Origin: Patescibacteria group bacterium
GTDB taxonomy: Bacteria; Patescibacteriota; Minisyncoccia; Moranbacterales; GWC2-37-73
Length of the DNA stretch: 64,000 nucleotides
Reading direction: 5' to 3'
NCBI GenBank assembly: GCA_022709545.1
Contig: JAKLIP010000002.1
Coordinates: 62,001-126,000 of the forward strand
Made by a program: the position numbers and the translations under genes. The notes beneath the pieces were generated by a model. The model saw nothing but the letters and a program-made list of their open reading frames with translations, ran no database searches and had not been told where the DNA came from. Below, in pieces: positions 14,821-23,537 of this stretch. Each line of letters opens with the position of its first letter. Position 1 is the stretch's first letter.

Positions 14821-15780
14821 TTATGGTTTTTTTCTAAAATAATTAACTAAAAAGTTATTTATTAGCAATTTTTTATCGAAAAGTGACAAGGCATATAAAA
14901 AAATTCTTCTGAAATCAAAAGGATTATATCTTATTCCATTCAAAAAATCCGAAAAACTAGCATTATTTTTGAAGGATAAAGCTTTCATTCTAGCTAAAAC
15001 TAAATATAATTCTCCTAAATGTTTCTGATTATATTTCTTTAAATCTTTTTCAAATTTATCAATCACTAATTTATTTTTAATTATTTGATTTGAAATCGCA
15101 TCTTGAGTTAGAATTGAGCGTTGCAAAGAATTAAATGAATCCTGATAGTAGATGCCCACAATTTCCCCAGAAAATAATGTTTTATATTTTTTATATATAT
15201 TCCAATATAAAAGTTGCTCACCACCATTTAATTCATCGTGAAACCTAAATAAATTTTCTTTAAACACGGATACGTATAAGAAATGCATGAAATCTCTATG
15301 TACATTTTTTTTATTAATTATTTGTTCAAAACTAAGAATCATTTCTTCTTTTAGCAAAAAAGATGTTCTTTTTCCAAAATCATCTTGATAAGAAAAACCA
15401 AAAATTTTTATTTCCGGGTGCTCTTTTATTTTATTTACAGCAAATTCAAGTGCTCCAGGTAACAAAGCATCATCGCTATCTAAAAAAGAAATCAATGCGT
15501 TATCGCTCGGATTTTCAGCTAAAACGGTTTCTATGCCTAAATTTCTCGCACTGCCGGATCCGCCATTTTTTTTATATTTATAAATTATCTTATCTTTGTT
15601 TTTTTCTGAGTATTCATTGACTACCAACTTTGTTCCATCCGTTGATCCATCATCAACAACTATAGCTTTCCAATTTTTAAATGACTGTGAAATAACAGAA
15701 TCAAGAGCTCTTTTTATCATTTTTTCACGATTATAGGTGGGGATAATAATGTATATGAAATAATCATTTGCATCTGCCAT
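14821..15780 (-). CDS. GT2 family glycosyltransferase
   Basis: 319 residues. GT-A motifs are IIPTYNREKMIKRALDS, VVDDGSTDGT and the metal-binding SFLDSDDALLPG. The C-terminal 120 residues are basic and without transmembrane segments. It is convergent with the preceding GT4 gene and heads toward it, downstream of a flippase gene. It likely adds one sugar of the surface repeat unit. Confidence 0.9.
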   Translation of the reverse strand: MADANDYFIYIIIPTYNREKMIKRALDSVISQSFKNWKAIVVDDGSTDGTKLVVNEYSEKNKDKIIYKYKKNGGSGSARNLGIETVLAENPSDNALISFLDSDDALLPGALEFAVNKIKEHPEIKIFGFSYQDDFGKRTSFLLKEEMILSFEQIINKKNVHRDFMHFLYVSVFKENLFRFHDELNGGEQLLYWNIYKKYKTLFSGEIVGIYYQDSFNSLQRSILTQDAISNQIIKNKLVIDKFEKDLKKYNQKHLGELYLVLARMKALSFKNNASFSDFLNGIRYNPFDFRRIFLYALSLFDKKLLINNFLVNYFRKKP

Positions 15781-15806
15781 ATTTTTAAATTATATACAAT
15801 TTAATA

Positions 15807-17090
15807 TTAAAACGTTCCTAGTTTTTTACTATCTCTGTTTATATAAATCAAATACAAACATATTAAAATAAAAGCGTTAATGTTATATGCAATTACAGCC
15901 CCGACCAACCCCCAAAAATAGACAAATATTACTGTGACAATTAATTTGATAAAAAAGAAAAACGGATATATGGATTTTATAAGTTTAACCATTTTTTTCG
16001 CATTTGCATATATATATAGCAAGGAGTATGGCAATAATAACATCATAAAGACTGTAAAAATTTTTGAGTATTGATAAAAATCTGAATATCCGTTGCCAAA
16101 AAACAAATAACTTATCTTTTCAATCAAAACGTAATATATAAGTCCTATTAAGATACTCATAAATAAAATAATGTATGGAAGTTTTTTGTTACTTTTAAAT
16201 AAATCTTTAATATCAATATTTTTAGAAGCTATTTTAGAAAAAGTTATATTCAATATATACCCAAACACATTCTTTAGTCTTACCGGTATCATAGAAATTA
16301 CCCCATATACCGCCAGACTTGATGCCGGCATTAATAGACCCACTATTATTTTGTCGACATTTTCAGCCAACAACTGAAAAATATTCATGATTGTCAAAAA
16401 TTTTCCATACTTTATAGCATCTGGATCTTTTTCGTCGTTTTCGACATATTTAAAACTTTTAAAATAATATGCAGCATTAAAAATAGTGTATGTAATAAAA
16501 TAAGTAAATATTATCGGTAATAAGTTATTTTGGTTTAAAAATACCACAATGCTTGTAATGATTGCATTGATTATTGACTGGGTTGATCCAAACTTAAAGA
16601 AAACATCAAATCTTCCTTTTCCCTGAAGAAAAGATCCCCAGGTATTGGGAGCATAAAAAAGAGGGAAAAAAAATGAGGAGATCGCAAAAGCTATTCCCAA
16701 TTCTTGGCTCTGTGTCAAATAATAAAAAACTCCGATAATAAACAAAATGGGAATACCCCAGAGACTATATATAAAACTTTTTTTTACAGCATTTTTATAA
16801 TCCCCGTCTTTTCCAATTGCTGCCGATCTAGCGACTGAAGTATTAAGTCCCGGCAAAGAAAGAATTGAAACTATGGAAAAAATTGCAATGACAAATTGAT
16901 AATGACCAAAAACATCCTTTGTCGCAAACCTTGCAAACATAATCGCAAGCAATAATCCAGCCAATAAATCGACAATTTGCCTCATAGTCGCAAAAAATCC
17001 ATGCTTAACAAAATATGGAAGATCTATCCCTATTTTTTCCCCATATTTTAATAAAATATTGCGTATCATTTTTTTAATAATATAAATCAT
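15807..17090 (-). CDS. Polysaccharide flippase (Wzx/RfbX-like)
   Basis: 427 residues with about twelve hydrophobic segments over the whole length. The N-terminal region FFATMRQIVDLLAGLLLAIMFARFATKDVFGHYQF is typical of the oligosaccharide flippase (MVF/PST) family. It would move the lipid-linked glycan across the membrane. A second ATG at 17069 is an alternative start; neither has a clear ribosome binding site. Its neighbours are two sugar transferases and a pyruvyl transferase. Confidence 0.88.
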   Translation of the reverse strand: MIYIIKKMIRNILLKYGEKIGIDLPYFVKHGFFATMRQIVDLLAGLLLAIMFARFATKDVFGHYQFVIAIFSIVSILSLPGLNTSVARSAAIGKDGDYKNAVKKSFIYSLWGIPILFIIGVFYYLTQSQELGIAFAISSFFFPLFYAPNTWGSFLQGKGRFDVFFKFGSTQSIINAIITSIVVFLNQNNLLPIIFTYFITYTIFNAAYYFKSFKYVENDEKDPDAIKYGKFLTIMNIFQLLAENVDKIIVGLLMPASSLAVYGVISMIPVRLKNVFGYILNITFSKIASKNIDIKDLFKSNKKLPYIILFMSILIGLIYYVLIEKISYLFFGNGYSDFYQYSKIFTVFMMLLLPYSLLYIYANAKKMVKLIKSIYPFFFFIKLIVTVIFVYFWGLVGAVIAYNINAFILICLYLIYINRDSKKLGTF

Positions 17091-17161
17091 TATCGGCTTT
17101 ATCTTGATAATATAAATCGTTATAATAATAAGATTTACTCAAAAAATGATCAAATAAAAAA

Positions 17162-18118
17162 TTATTTTTTATTCTTATATAAATAAGAGAAAGATTCTTC
17201 TAATCTTAAACAAATATTAGAAACTTCTTCTTTTTTTATTTGATAATTATCAATAAATATATCTATATCTTTATCAATAATATATTTTTTTCTCAAGTCA
17301 ACCGGATTGACTCCTGCAATATCAAAAACAGAATAATAATCGTTAAACTTATAATCACCACCGAAAACATCATCGGATAATCTAATCCATTTATTAGGAA
17401 TACCATAGCTATCCGATACAATTAGTCCATGCATAGCTGAAGATAAAATAAGTTTACATTCATTTATCTCCTTGCATACTTTTTTTGTATCATCTTGTAC
17501 ATCTATAATTTTATAACTTTTATGATTTAATTTTATATTATTTAAAAACTTACTATTTTTATCTACATAATGTGGAACAATACCAACGTCGTATTTTTTT
17601 TCTACATTATCAAACTTAATAGCTCTTGCCGCTAACAATCCCGGATCTCCAAGTGCAATATTGTTAAGATTAAAACCTAAAATTTTTTCACATCTACTTT
17701 TTGAAAGATTTCCTCTTAAAGCATGTATGTTAACGTTTTTTATAAAATGTTCTTTACTTAATGTCTCTTTTTTAATAAAACCTGATCCCCAAATATTTAT
17801 GATGCCATGATTAGATAATTTTTCTACATCATTATTAGTAGTAATTTCTCCTAAGATACTTCCGATAGCCAACAAATTTGATTTATGAAAACTTGTACAA
17901 CAATAATTAACCCCCAAATATTTCATTATATCTTTGTTTAATAAGTCACCAAAATTTGGTACACCATTATAATAAGCAAGTTTTATGCCGCTACAGCAAT
18001 AATTGCAAAAAATATTTCCTATTTTTATTTTTATATGATAGAAGATATGATTTATTTTTTTATTAATATATCTATTTGCAGACAAAATAAACCTAGGCCA
18101 AAAAAATATTTTTTTCAT
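17162..18118 (-). CDS. Polysaccharide pyruvyl transferase family protein
   Basis: 318 residues. The family opening is YYNGVPNFGDLLNKDIMKYLG (about 49-69), with SILGEI, LRGNLSKSRC, LGDPGLLAARA and the C-terminal SSAMHGLIVSDSYGIPNKWIRLSD. Relatives such as CsaB and WcaK add pyruvate ketals to surface sugars from phosphoenolpyruvate. Base composition is very AT-rich. Acceptor and product are unknown. Confidence 0.87.
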   Translation of the reverse strand: MKKIFFWPRFILSANRYINKKINHIFYHIKIKIGNIFCNYCCSGIKLAYYNGVPNFGDLLNKDIMKYLGVNYCCTSFHKSNLLAIGSILGEITTNNDVEKLSNHGIINIWGSGFIKKETLSKEHFIKNVNIHALRGNLSKSRCEKILGFNLNNIALGDPGLLAARAIKFDNVEKKYDVGIVPHYVDKNSKFLNNIKLNHKSYKIIDVQDDTKKVCKEINECKLILSSAMHGLIVSDSYGIPNKWIRLSDDVFGGDYKFNDYYSVFDIAGVNPVDLRKKYIIDKDIDIFIDNYQIKKEEVSNICLRLEESFSYLYKNKK

Positions 18119-18163
18119 ATTTTACTGGGAATTATTCTTTAAGAAAAGTTATTTTTAAATATG

Positions 18164-19120
18164 TTATTTGTATAATTTTTTATTTTCCTGATACCATTCC
18201 ACGAATCTTTTCATTCCTTCTTCAATTTTTACTTTCGGTTCATAGCCCAGCATTTCCTTGGCTTTGGAAACATCGGCATAGGTTATCGGCAGTTCTGTCG
18301 AAGGAGTTGGAACATTTTTTATTTTCGCTTTTTTCCTTAGAAGATTTTCCACTACTTCTATGAAATGATTAAGCTCCACCGGATTGGAATTTCCGAGATT
18401 AAAAACTTCAAAACCGAAAATTTTATCTATGGCCGAAACAGTTCCTTCCACAAAATCATCGATATAAGTGTGATCACGTTTCATTGTTCCATCGCCGAAT
18501 TTGGTGATTTCCCCACCCTCGTCAATAAGGCGCGTAAATTTGAAAGGAATCATATCCGGTCTTCCACTTGGGCCATAGACATTAAAGGGACGAATCACAT
18601 TAACATTAAGTCCGTGCACATGATGGTAAACTTTTCCTAAAATTTCGGTCGCCATTTTGGTCGCGGAATAAGGAGCAATTGGATTAACTTCATCTTTTTC
18701 AGAAAATGGTATCTTTTCTGTTTCACCATACACCGAAGAAGTGCTGAATAGAACAAAATTTTCAATTTTAAATTCTTTTGACAAATGAAGCAGATTAAGG
18801 GTTCCTTTCACATTAGTTTCTTCATAAATAAAGGGGTTTTCAATGCTGGCCCGCACGCCGGCTCTGGCGGCACAGTGGCAAACTCTTTCAATTTTTTCCG
18901 ATTCGAAAATGTTTTTCATCATTTCATAATCCGCAATATCACCACGATATAGCTTATAATTGGGATTTTCCAAAAAGGGTTCGACATTCCTTTCTTTTAT
19001 GTCCGGAGAATAATAATCATTGAAATTATCAATGCAAACAACGCTGTCGCCTCTTTTGAGCAGTTTTTTAGTTATATGAGAACCGATAAAGCCAGCTCCT
19101 CCTGTTATCAATACTTTCAT
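18164..19120 (-). CDS. NDP-sugar epimerase, UDP-glucuronate 4-epimerase-like
   Basis: 318-residue extended short-chain dehydrogenase. The NAD-binding GGAGFIGSH (7-15), HCAARAGVRASIENP (82-96), the catalytic S127/S129 with Y151-x3-K155 (YSATK) and RPFNVYGPSGRPDM are all present. The AGVRASIENP segment is typical of UDP-glucuronate 4-epimerases rather than GalE. It supplies an activated sugar to the cluster. A second copy of the first codons of such a gene lies upstream, beyond a GIY-YIG element. Confidence 0.9.
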   Translation of the reverse strand: MKVLITGGAGFIGSHITKKLLKRGDSVVCIDNFNDYYSPDIKERNVEPFLENPNYKLYRGDIADYEMMKNIFESEKIERVCHCAARAGVRASIENPFIYEETNVKGTLNLLHLSKEFKIENFVLFSTSSVYGETEKIPFSEKDEVNPIAPYSATKMATEILGKVYHHVHGLNVNVIRPFNVYGPSGRPDMIPFKFTRLIDEGGEITKFGDGTMKRDHTYIDDFVEGTVSAIDKIFGFEVFNLGNSNPVELNHFIEVVENLLRKKAKIKNVPTPSTELPITYADVSKAKEMLGYEPKVKIEEGMKRFVEWYQENKKLYK

Positions 19121-19140
19121 ATTTTTTAAAATTTAGTTTT

Positions 19141-19413
19141 TTAAATATTAGATCCTACCCGCCCGCCACGCGAGCCAGCAAGTCTATTCTTTAAGAATCT
19201 ACGACCAAAACCTGTTTTAAAATATTTTTCTCTTTTTATTGCAGCCTCCTTGGATAGACAAGCCTCGTAATATATTAATTCAAATGGCCTTCTTATTTTT
19301 GTTGAAAAAACTTTTCCTGCATTATGCTTTTCGAAACGTTTTTTTAAATCATTCGTCCATCCTATATACAGGTTTTTATCCTTGCTACTTTCTAGAATAT
19401 ATGTGTAATACAT
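19141..19413 (-). CDS. GIY-YIG domain small protein
   Basis: 90 residues from the ATG at 19413. The GIY-YIG fold is seen as YYTYILESSKDKNLYIGWTNDLKKRFEKHN, with a C-terminal SKEAAIKREKYFKTGFGRRFLKNRL. This UPF0213-like form is abundant in CPR genomes and often carried in short GC-richer cassettes. The frame stays open upstream through cassette sequence. It may be a nuclease that promotes its own spread. The last codons (GSRGGRVGSNI) read through the left cassette repeat. Confidence 0.88.
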   Translation of the reverse strand: MYYTYILESSKDKNLYIGWTNDLKKRFEKHNAGKVFSTKIRRPFELIYYEACLSKEAAIKREKYFKTGFGRRFLKNRLAGSRGGRVGSNI

Positions 19414-19447
19414 ATCATTTCTATGCTCGCTGGCGATGCGGGCGGGT
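19157..19447. mobile_element. GIY-YIG cassette with 10-bp inverted ends
   Basis: ACCCGCCCGC (19157-19166) and GCGGGCGGGT (19438-19447) are exact reverse complements that frame the GIY-YIG gene. They are strikingly GC-rich against the local background. A truncated epimerase start abuts the right end and a full epimerase lies past the left end, as if the cassette had entered near a duplicated gene start. No transposase is present. Confidence 0.55.
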
Positions 19448-19480
19448 AAAGCCGGCACCACCGGTTACGAGAATTTTCAT
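19447..19480 (-). pseudogene. Truncated epimerase start
   Basis: On the minus strand the sequence reads M-K-I-L-V-T-G-G-A-G-F and then runs into the cassette repeat. This matches the first 11 residues of the epimerase downstream (M-K-V-L-I-T-G-G-A-G-F) with different codons, so it is a diverged copy or a relic of a second epimerase gene. Confidence 0.6.
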
Positions 19481-19541
19481 AAAATATTTAAAGTTAAAAG
19501 ATTAAAATTCAATTATTTTATGGAATATATAGCCATTTTTA

Positions 19542-19570
19542 TTGCCTTATGATAATAGTTAAAGTATACT
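19542..19570 (+). promoter_or_regulatory. Promoter giving a leaderless mRNA
   Basis: TTGCCT (19542-19547), a 17-base spacer and TATACT (19565-19570) end six bases before the ATG at 19577, so transcription would begin at the start codon. Confidence 0.65.
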
Positions 19571-19576
19571 TTAGTT

Positions 19577-21061
19577 ATGGAAAAATTTCAATTTTTTGCC
19601 TTTTTCAAGAAACCAGTTTCTATTTTAGCGCTTATTTTGACTATCTTTTTTCTGAAAGGTGTTTTTTTGGCATCCATAACGCCTATTTTTGTTGGTCAAG
19701 ACGAAGCCAGGCATTACAGTAGCATCCAGTATCTATCAGAACAGCGACCTGTAACTTGGCCTATTGTTGAAAGAAAAGTAGAAGACAAAAATTCAATCCA
19801 AAAATTTAATTATTCTCAGGAAGTATTAGAAACAGCTAAGGCTATCGATTATGACAATGCAACTGAATATCTTTACAATACCTTTTCTTTTATCCAAGGC
19901 CATGATGGAAAAAATGAATATAAGATAATCAATAATGATTGGCATCAATACAATGAATATTATCCTCCAAACAAAGTAGGCAAAAAATCAATATATCATA
20001 ACCTGTTGACCGTCATAGAAAAAAGTTTCGGCAATCAAAATATTCTTGTCCGTTATTACCTGATTAGAATTTTTTCAGTTTTTTTGGGAACACTTTTTAT
20101 TTTATTTTCTTATTTAATTGCGAAAAATATCGGTTTTTCCGCAAAAAACAGTTTGCTTTTGACAGCTATTGTTTCTTTCCAGCCAAGATTTTCGATCTAT
20201 TATGCAACCATAAATTCTGATGCTTTGCTGATTTTGACGTTTGCACTTTTTACACTCGGAGGCATCTTGGCTCTGAAAAACGGACCGAATTGGAAAAATA
20301 TTTTCCTGATTATTGTTTCGGTTTTTTTGGGAATTTTGACTAAACCGACCGCATCTGTTCTTTTGATAGGAGCTGCCCTGTTGTTTATGTATTTTTTATA
20401 CGAAAAAGTAAAGAATAAAAACAGAAAAATAAAATATATCGCACTTTTTATTTTTGCCTGCATAACAGCTTCTCTTCTGATTTATTTTAAAAAATATCTT
20501 CCTGACAATATATCCAATATTTGCAACCTATTTATTTCTGTAAAGGATTATTTGTCAAAAACTCTTACCATAGGCAGATTTGGCTTGTCATCAAGGACTT
20601 ATTGGGGCATGTTGTCATGGACAAAAAATTGGGGTATCAGTAATGGAACCAATATAATCTGGCTTATCCAGGCTATTGCGGCTGTCGGAATTGCATTTTT
20701 TATCTTTTCGAAAAAAAAGTTTTCACATCTGCCTGAAAAAAAATACATTGTTTTTCTCTTAATAATGCTCGCATTGCTTCAGCTTGGAATAAGATTTGCC
20801 GATTGGATGTTTTTTCATAATAATGATGGCCACATTGAAACTGGAACTCCCGGAAGATATTTCATCCCGAATCTGACCTCGCATATTATTTTAGTTTTCA
20901 CTGGACTTGGAATTCTTCTGGAGAAAATATTCGCCCGAGACGGATCAGCCTCTAATGGACAAAAATATTTTGAATATTCTCTTATTATTGGCCTGGTTCT
21001 GATGATGACATTCATGCTATATATAATTTTTAACAATATAATTTTCAGATACTATCTATAA
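19577..21061 (+). CDS. Multi-pass membrane protein, GT-C/DUF2142-like
   Basis: 494 residues with ten or so transmembrane segments. After the first segment there is an acidic QDEARH motif (about 40-45) in an external loop, as in lipid-sugar-dependent GT-C glycosyltransferases and DUF2142 proteins. A large extracytoplasmic loop follows (45-150). It probably transfers sugar from a polyprenyl carrier to an exported acceptor. The next gene starts 6 bases later and encodes a partner membrane protein. Confidence 0.78.
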   Translation: MEKFQFFAFFKKPVSILALILTIFFLKGVFLASITPIFVGQDEARHYSSIQYLSEQRPVTWPIVERKVEDKNSIQKFNYSQEVLETAKAIDYDNATEYLYNTFSFIQGHDGKNEYKIINNDWHQYNEYYPPNKVGKKSIYHNLLTVIEKSFGNQNILVRYYLIRIFSVFLGTLFILFSYLIAKNIGFSAKNSLLLTAIVSFQPRFSIYYATINSDALLILTFALFTLGGILALKNGPNWKNIFLIIVSVFLGILTKPTASVLLIGAALLFMYFLYEKVKNKNRKIKYIALFIFACITASLLIYFKKYLPDNISNICNLFISVKDYLSKTLTIGRFGLSSRTYWGMLSWTKNWGISNGTNIIWLIQAIAAVGIAFFIFSKKKFSHLPEKKYIVFLLIMLALLQLGIRFADWMFFHNNDGHIETGTPGRYFIPNLTSHIILVFTGLGILLEKIFARDGSASNGQKYFEYSLIIGLVLMMTFMLYIIFNNIIFRYYL

Positions 21062-21067
21062 CAACAC

Positions 21068-21700
21068 ATGAAAATTTCTAAAAAATTATTAATAGTTTTT
21101 GCAATAGCAATGTTTTTTGCTGTTTTTTGGAAATTTTCAACTCTCCTTTATTTTCCTGAACCAAGCATTTACCTTAAAAAAGGATTAGTTGTAAAAATTT
21201 GGCCGCAAGAAACACTCATTCATAAATTTACTGCACAAAGAAGCAACCTTTCAAAGGTTGAAGTATTACTTCGCAGTCCCGGCATAAAATATAAAAATGG
21301 CGACAAGGTAGAAATGAAAATCGCCGATGAAAATTGCCAAAAAATTCTGCGCGAAGGAGAATTAAAGGGTTCTTTTTTTAATACGGAAAATTTATATGAA
21401 TTTAAATTTGATCCGATATCAGATTCTGAAAAAAAAGAATTTTGCCTTATGGCCACTTTTTTGTCTATTAAAGACAATGCTAAAAGTCTTCAATTTTTCA
21501 AAATAGGAGAAGAAGAAAACCAGCCCTATTCAATAAGGCCAGTTTATAAAAACCAGAATATCTTGCAAGATATCGGGGAACTTAACCAAAGAATCTCTCA
21601 ATACAAACCCTGGTTTTTGAAACATTATTACCTTTATGCAGTTTCTTTTCTGTTTCTTTTGCTTTCATTTTCCCTGGTTATAATTTTAATCCTAATTTGA
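21068..21700 (+). CDS. Unrecognised protein with two terminal membrane segments
   Basis: 210 residues. Transmembrane segments at about 6-25 and 188-209 flank an external domain of likely beta structure (VEVLLRSPGIKYKNGDKVEMKIADENC, EFKFDPISDSEKKEFCLMATF). The layout resembles accessory domains found beside DUF2142-type proteins. It is co-transcribed with the GT-C-like gene before it and ends at a strong terminator. Confidence 0.7.
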   Translation: MKISKKLLIVFAIAMFFAVFWKFSTLLYFPEPSIYLKKGLVVKIWPQETLIHKFTAQRSNLSKVEVLLRSPGIKYKNGDKVEMKIADENCQKILREGELKGSFFNTENLYEFKFDPISDSEKKEFCLMATFLSIKDNAKSLQFFKIGEEENQPYSIRPVYKNQNILQDIGELNQRISQYKPWFLKHYYLYAVSFLFLLLSFSLVIILILI

Positions 21701-21722
21701 TCAAGTTCATAGAGATATAAAT

Positions 21723-21760
21723 AAAAATCGCTTAACCTATTTAAGGTTAAGCGATTTTTT
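21723..21760. terminator. Bidirectional terminator between convergent genes
   Basis: AAAAATCGCTTAACCT pairs with AGGTTAAGCGATTTTT with a run of T on either strand. It serves the plus-strand pair to the left and the minus-strand gene to the right. Confidence 0.9.
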
Positions 21761-21771
21761 GGATATTTTTC

Positions 21772-22221
21772 TCATTTTTTGTTTTTCTTTTCCCACTTTT
21801 TATGCATAATCTTTAAAATTAGAAATTTAAAAGATAGGCATGGATGGAAAAGAAAATGGAAAAAATTCAGTTTTATTTGAAAAACTTTGGGAGCTTTTTC
21901 TCTGACTAAATTTTTAGCCTTGAGTCTCCCCATTTTTGACAGCTTAAGGATACTATCCAATTCTCCGGCATTTTTCGGACTTATTTCTTCCGATAAAATT
22001 TTATCCTTGGCTTCACGAAGAATATCTACCATGTCAAGCATAGCTCTTTGCTCCTTGTTGAGCTTCATTATTTCTTCCGAAGAAAAGATGTCCAAAAATT
22101 GAGGAAGTGATTTCAGAGCGTCCAGTCTTTTTATTTGTTTTTGCCAACCTTCAACTTCCAATTCTATCTTGCCTTTCAATAAAGTTAAAAAATCAACATT
22201 TTGCATTGTTTCTTCACTCAC
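21772..22221 (-). CDS. Unrecognised coiled-coil protein
   Basis: About 149 residues if the GTG at 22221, placed 8 bases after AAAGGGGG, is used; the ATG at 22206 is an alternative. The first 100 residues are helical and charged (KGKIELEVEGWQKQIKRLDALKSLP, KLNKEQRAMLDMVDILREAKDKI). The end is aromatic and basic (FFHFLFHPCLSFKFLILKIMHKKW), possibly membrane-seeking. No family is recognised. Confidence 0.55.
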   Translation of the reverse strand: MSEETMQNVDFLTLLKGKIELEVEGWQKQIKRLDALKSLPQFLDIFSSEEIMKLNKEQRAMLDMVDILREAKDKILSEEISPKNAGELDSILKLSKMGRLKAKNLVREKAPKVFQIKLNFFHFLFHPCLSFKFLILKIMHKKWEKKNKK

Positions 22222-22304
22222 TTGATCATTCCCCCTTTCTTTTTTTAATTTTAAACAACTTAAAAAAATAGCATTATACGCTATCTTTGTCAATAAAGGA
22301 AAAA

Positions 22305-22886
22305 CTACTTAACTTTTGCCGCGCCTTGGCGCAAAATTTCTATTTTGCCCTTCTTATCAATTTTTATAAGAGTCGAAGGTTTTGATTTTAACTTTCCCTT
22401 ATCAACATAAAAATCTACTTTTTCTCTAAAAAAAATTTTTGTTTCAGCAAAATTTTCAGCTGGTTTTTTTCCTGCAATATTAGCACTGGGAGCCACCAAC
22501 GGTCCAGTTTTTTTCAAAAAACTTATCAGCCATTTATCCTTCGGCAGACGCAAAGCTAAGGTTTTTGTGCCTCGGTGAAGATGTGAAAATTTTTTCAGCG
22601 GACAATCAAAAATTACGCTTATTTTTCCGGGCCAGAGTTTTCTTAGGATATCTCTCTGTTTAGAATTTGTTCTTATCCCAAAAATCTTCAAATCTTTAAC
22701 TGATGAAATCAAGATTATCATCGGTTTTTTGGATTCTCTTTTTCGCAATTTATAAATCCGCTCAACCGATTTTTTGCTAAGTGCACTGCCTACAACCCCA
22801 TAAAGAGTATCAGTCGGAAAAACACCAATCCCGCCTGACAATAATATTGATGCCAACATTTTTTCTGAATTATTTTTAACTGGCAT
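22305..22886 (-). CDS. tsaC: Threonylcarbamoyl-AMP synthase
   Basis: 193-residue YrdC/Sua5-domain protein that makes threonylcarbamoyl-AMP from Thr, bicarbonate and ATP for the t6A modification of ANN-decoding tRNAs. Motifs are FPTDTLYG (23-30), the KRESKKP substrate loop, ALRLPKD and PSANIAGKKP. Length matches the single-domain TsaC form without the Sua5 C-terminal domain. It lies 5 bases upstream of a DUF5652-like gene. Confidence 0.92.
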   Translation of the reverse strand: MPVKNNSEKMLASILLSGGIGVFPTDTLYGVVGSALSKKSVERIYKLRKRESKKPMIILISSVKDLKIFGIRTNSKQRDILRKLWPGKISVIFDCPLKKFSHLHRGTKTLALRLPKDKWLISFLKKTGPLVAPSANIAGKKPAENFAETKIFFREKVDFYVDKGKLKSKPSTLIKIDKKGKIEILRQGAAKVK

Positions 22887-22891
22887 AAAAA

Positions 22892-23155
22892 CTAAACGAA
22901 TTTATTTTTGCGCATGAAATCCTGATTTTTTTGTATTTTCATATCTGGATTTTCGCTGATTTCCCGCTTGCTTCTGCTAAATATTAAAATATATATAATA
23001 TCCAAAATCGCCATAGAATTGATAAATAAGAGCGCTACAAACCAGGCTAGATGTCCATTTCTGGCCGACCGCCATAAAGCAATTCCTTTCCACGGGATTG
23101 ACCACGCAATTATAAGAATAACAATCCATAAATTTTCCAATAGAAAATTTTCCAT
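22892..23155 (-). CDS. DUF5652-like small membrane protein
   Basis: 87 residues with two transmembrane segments (about 8-28 and 38-58). The pattern IIAWSIPWKGIALWRSARNGHLAWFVALLFINSMAILDIIYI matches a small family (DUF5652) frequent in CPR bacteria. The tail is charged. Function unknown. Confidence 0.75.
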   Translation of the reverse strand: MENFLLENLWIVILIIAWSIPWKGIALWRSARNGHLAWFVALLFINSMAILDIIYILIFSRSKREISENPDMKIQKNQDFMRKNKFV

Positions 23156-23207
23156 AAAATTTTATTTAATAAAAAATTACATTTTTATATTAACACAAAA
23201 ACAGATT

Positions 23208-23537
23208 TTATTTAATCGCATTCTCTGCTTTTAGCATTTTTTTCTTTTTTCCAGCTCCTCTGTTGTACCCGCCAATACTCCCATCACTTCTGATCACCCT
23301 ATGGCATGGTATTTTTGCGTCATAATTTTTGTTTAAAATATTTCCTACTGCCCGGCAAGCCCTTGGGTTTCCGGCTAATTTTGCCACTTGTTTATATGCA
23401 ATAGTTTTACCCTTAGGAATTTTGCTCACAACTTGAATAACCTTCATTTTAAATGACGAGGGTGTCCTATAGGCTGGCCTCCCTTTTTTTCCTCCTATTT
23501 TTGCATAATTCCGCATATATTTTTCACAAATATTCAC
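23208..23537 (-). CDS. Methylated-DNA-protein cysteine methyltransferase domain protein
   Basis: 109 residues from a GTG that overlaps the stop of the ATPase gene; the ATG at 23516 is an alternative. The C-terminal MGMT domain is intact: IPKGKTIAYKQVAKLAGNPRACRAVGNIL (DNA-binding helix) and the acceptor IPCHRVI, then GGYNRG. The N-terminal Ada-like domain is absent, as in short Ogt/ATL-type proteins. The Cys is present, so it should repair O6-alkylguanine in one turnover. Confidence 0.9.
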   Translation of the reverse strand: MNICEKYMRNYAKIGGKKGRPAYRTPSSFKMKVIQVVSKIPKGKTIAYKQVAKLAGNPRACRAVGNILNKNYDAKIPCHRVIRSDGSIGGYNRGAGKKKKMLKAENAIK

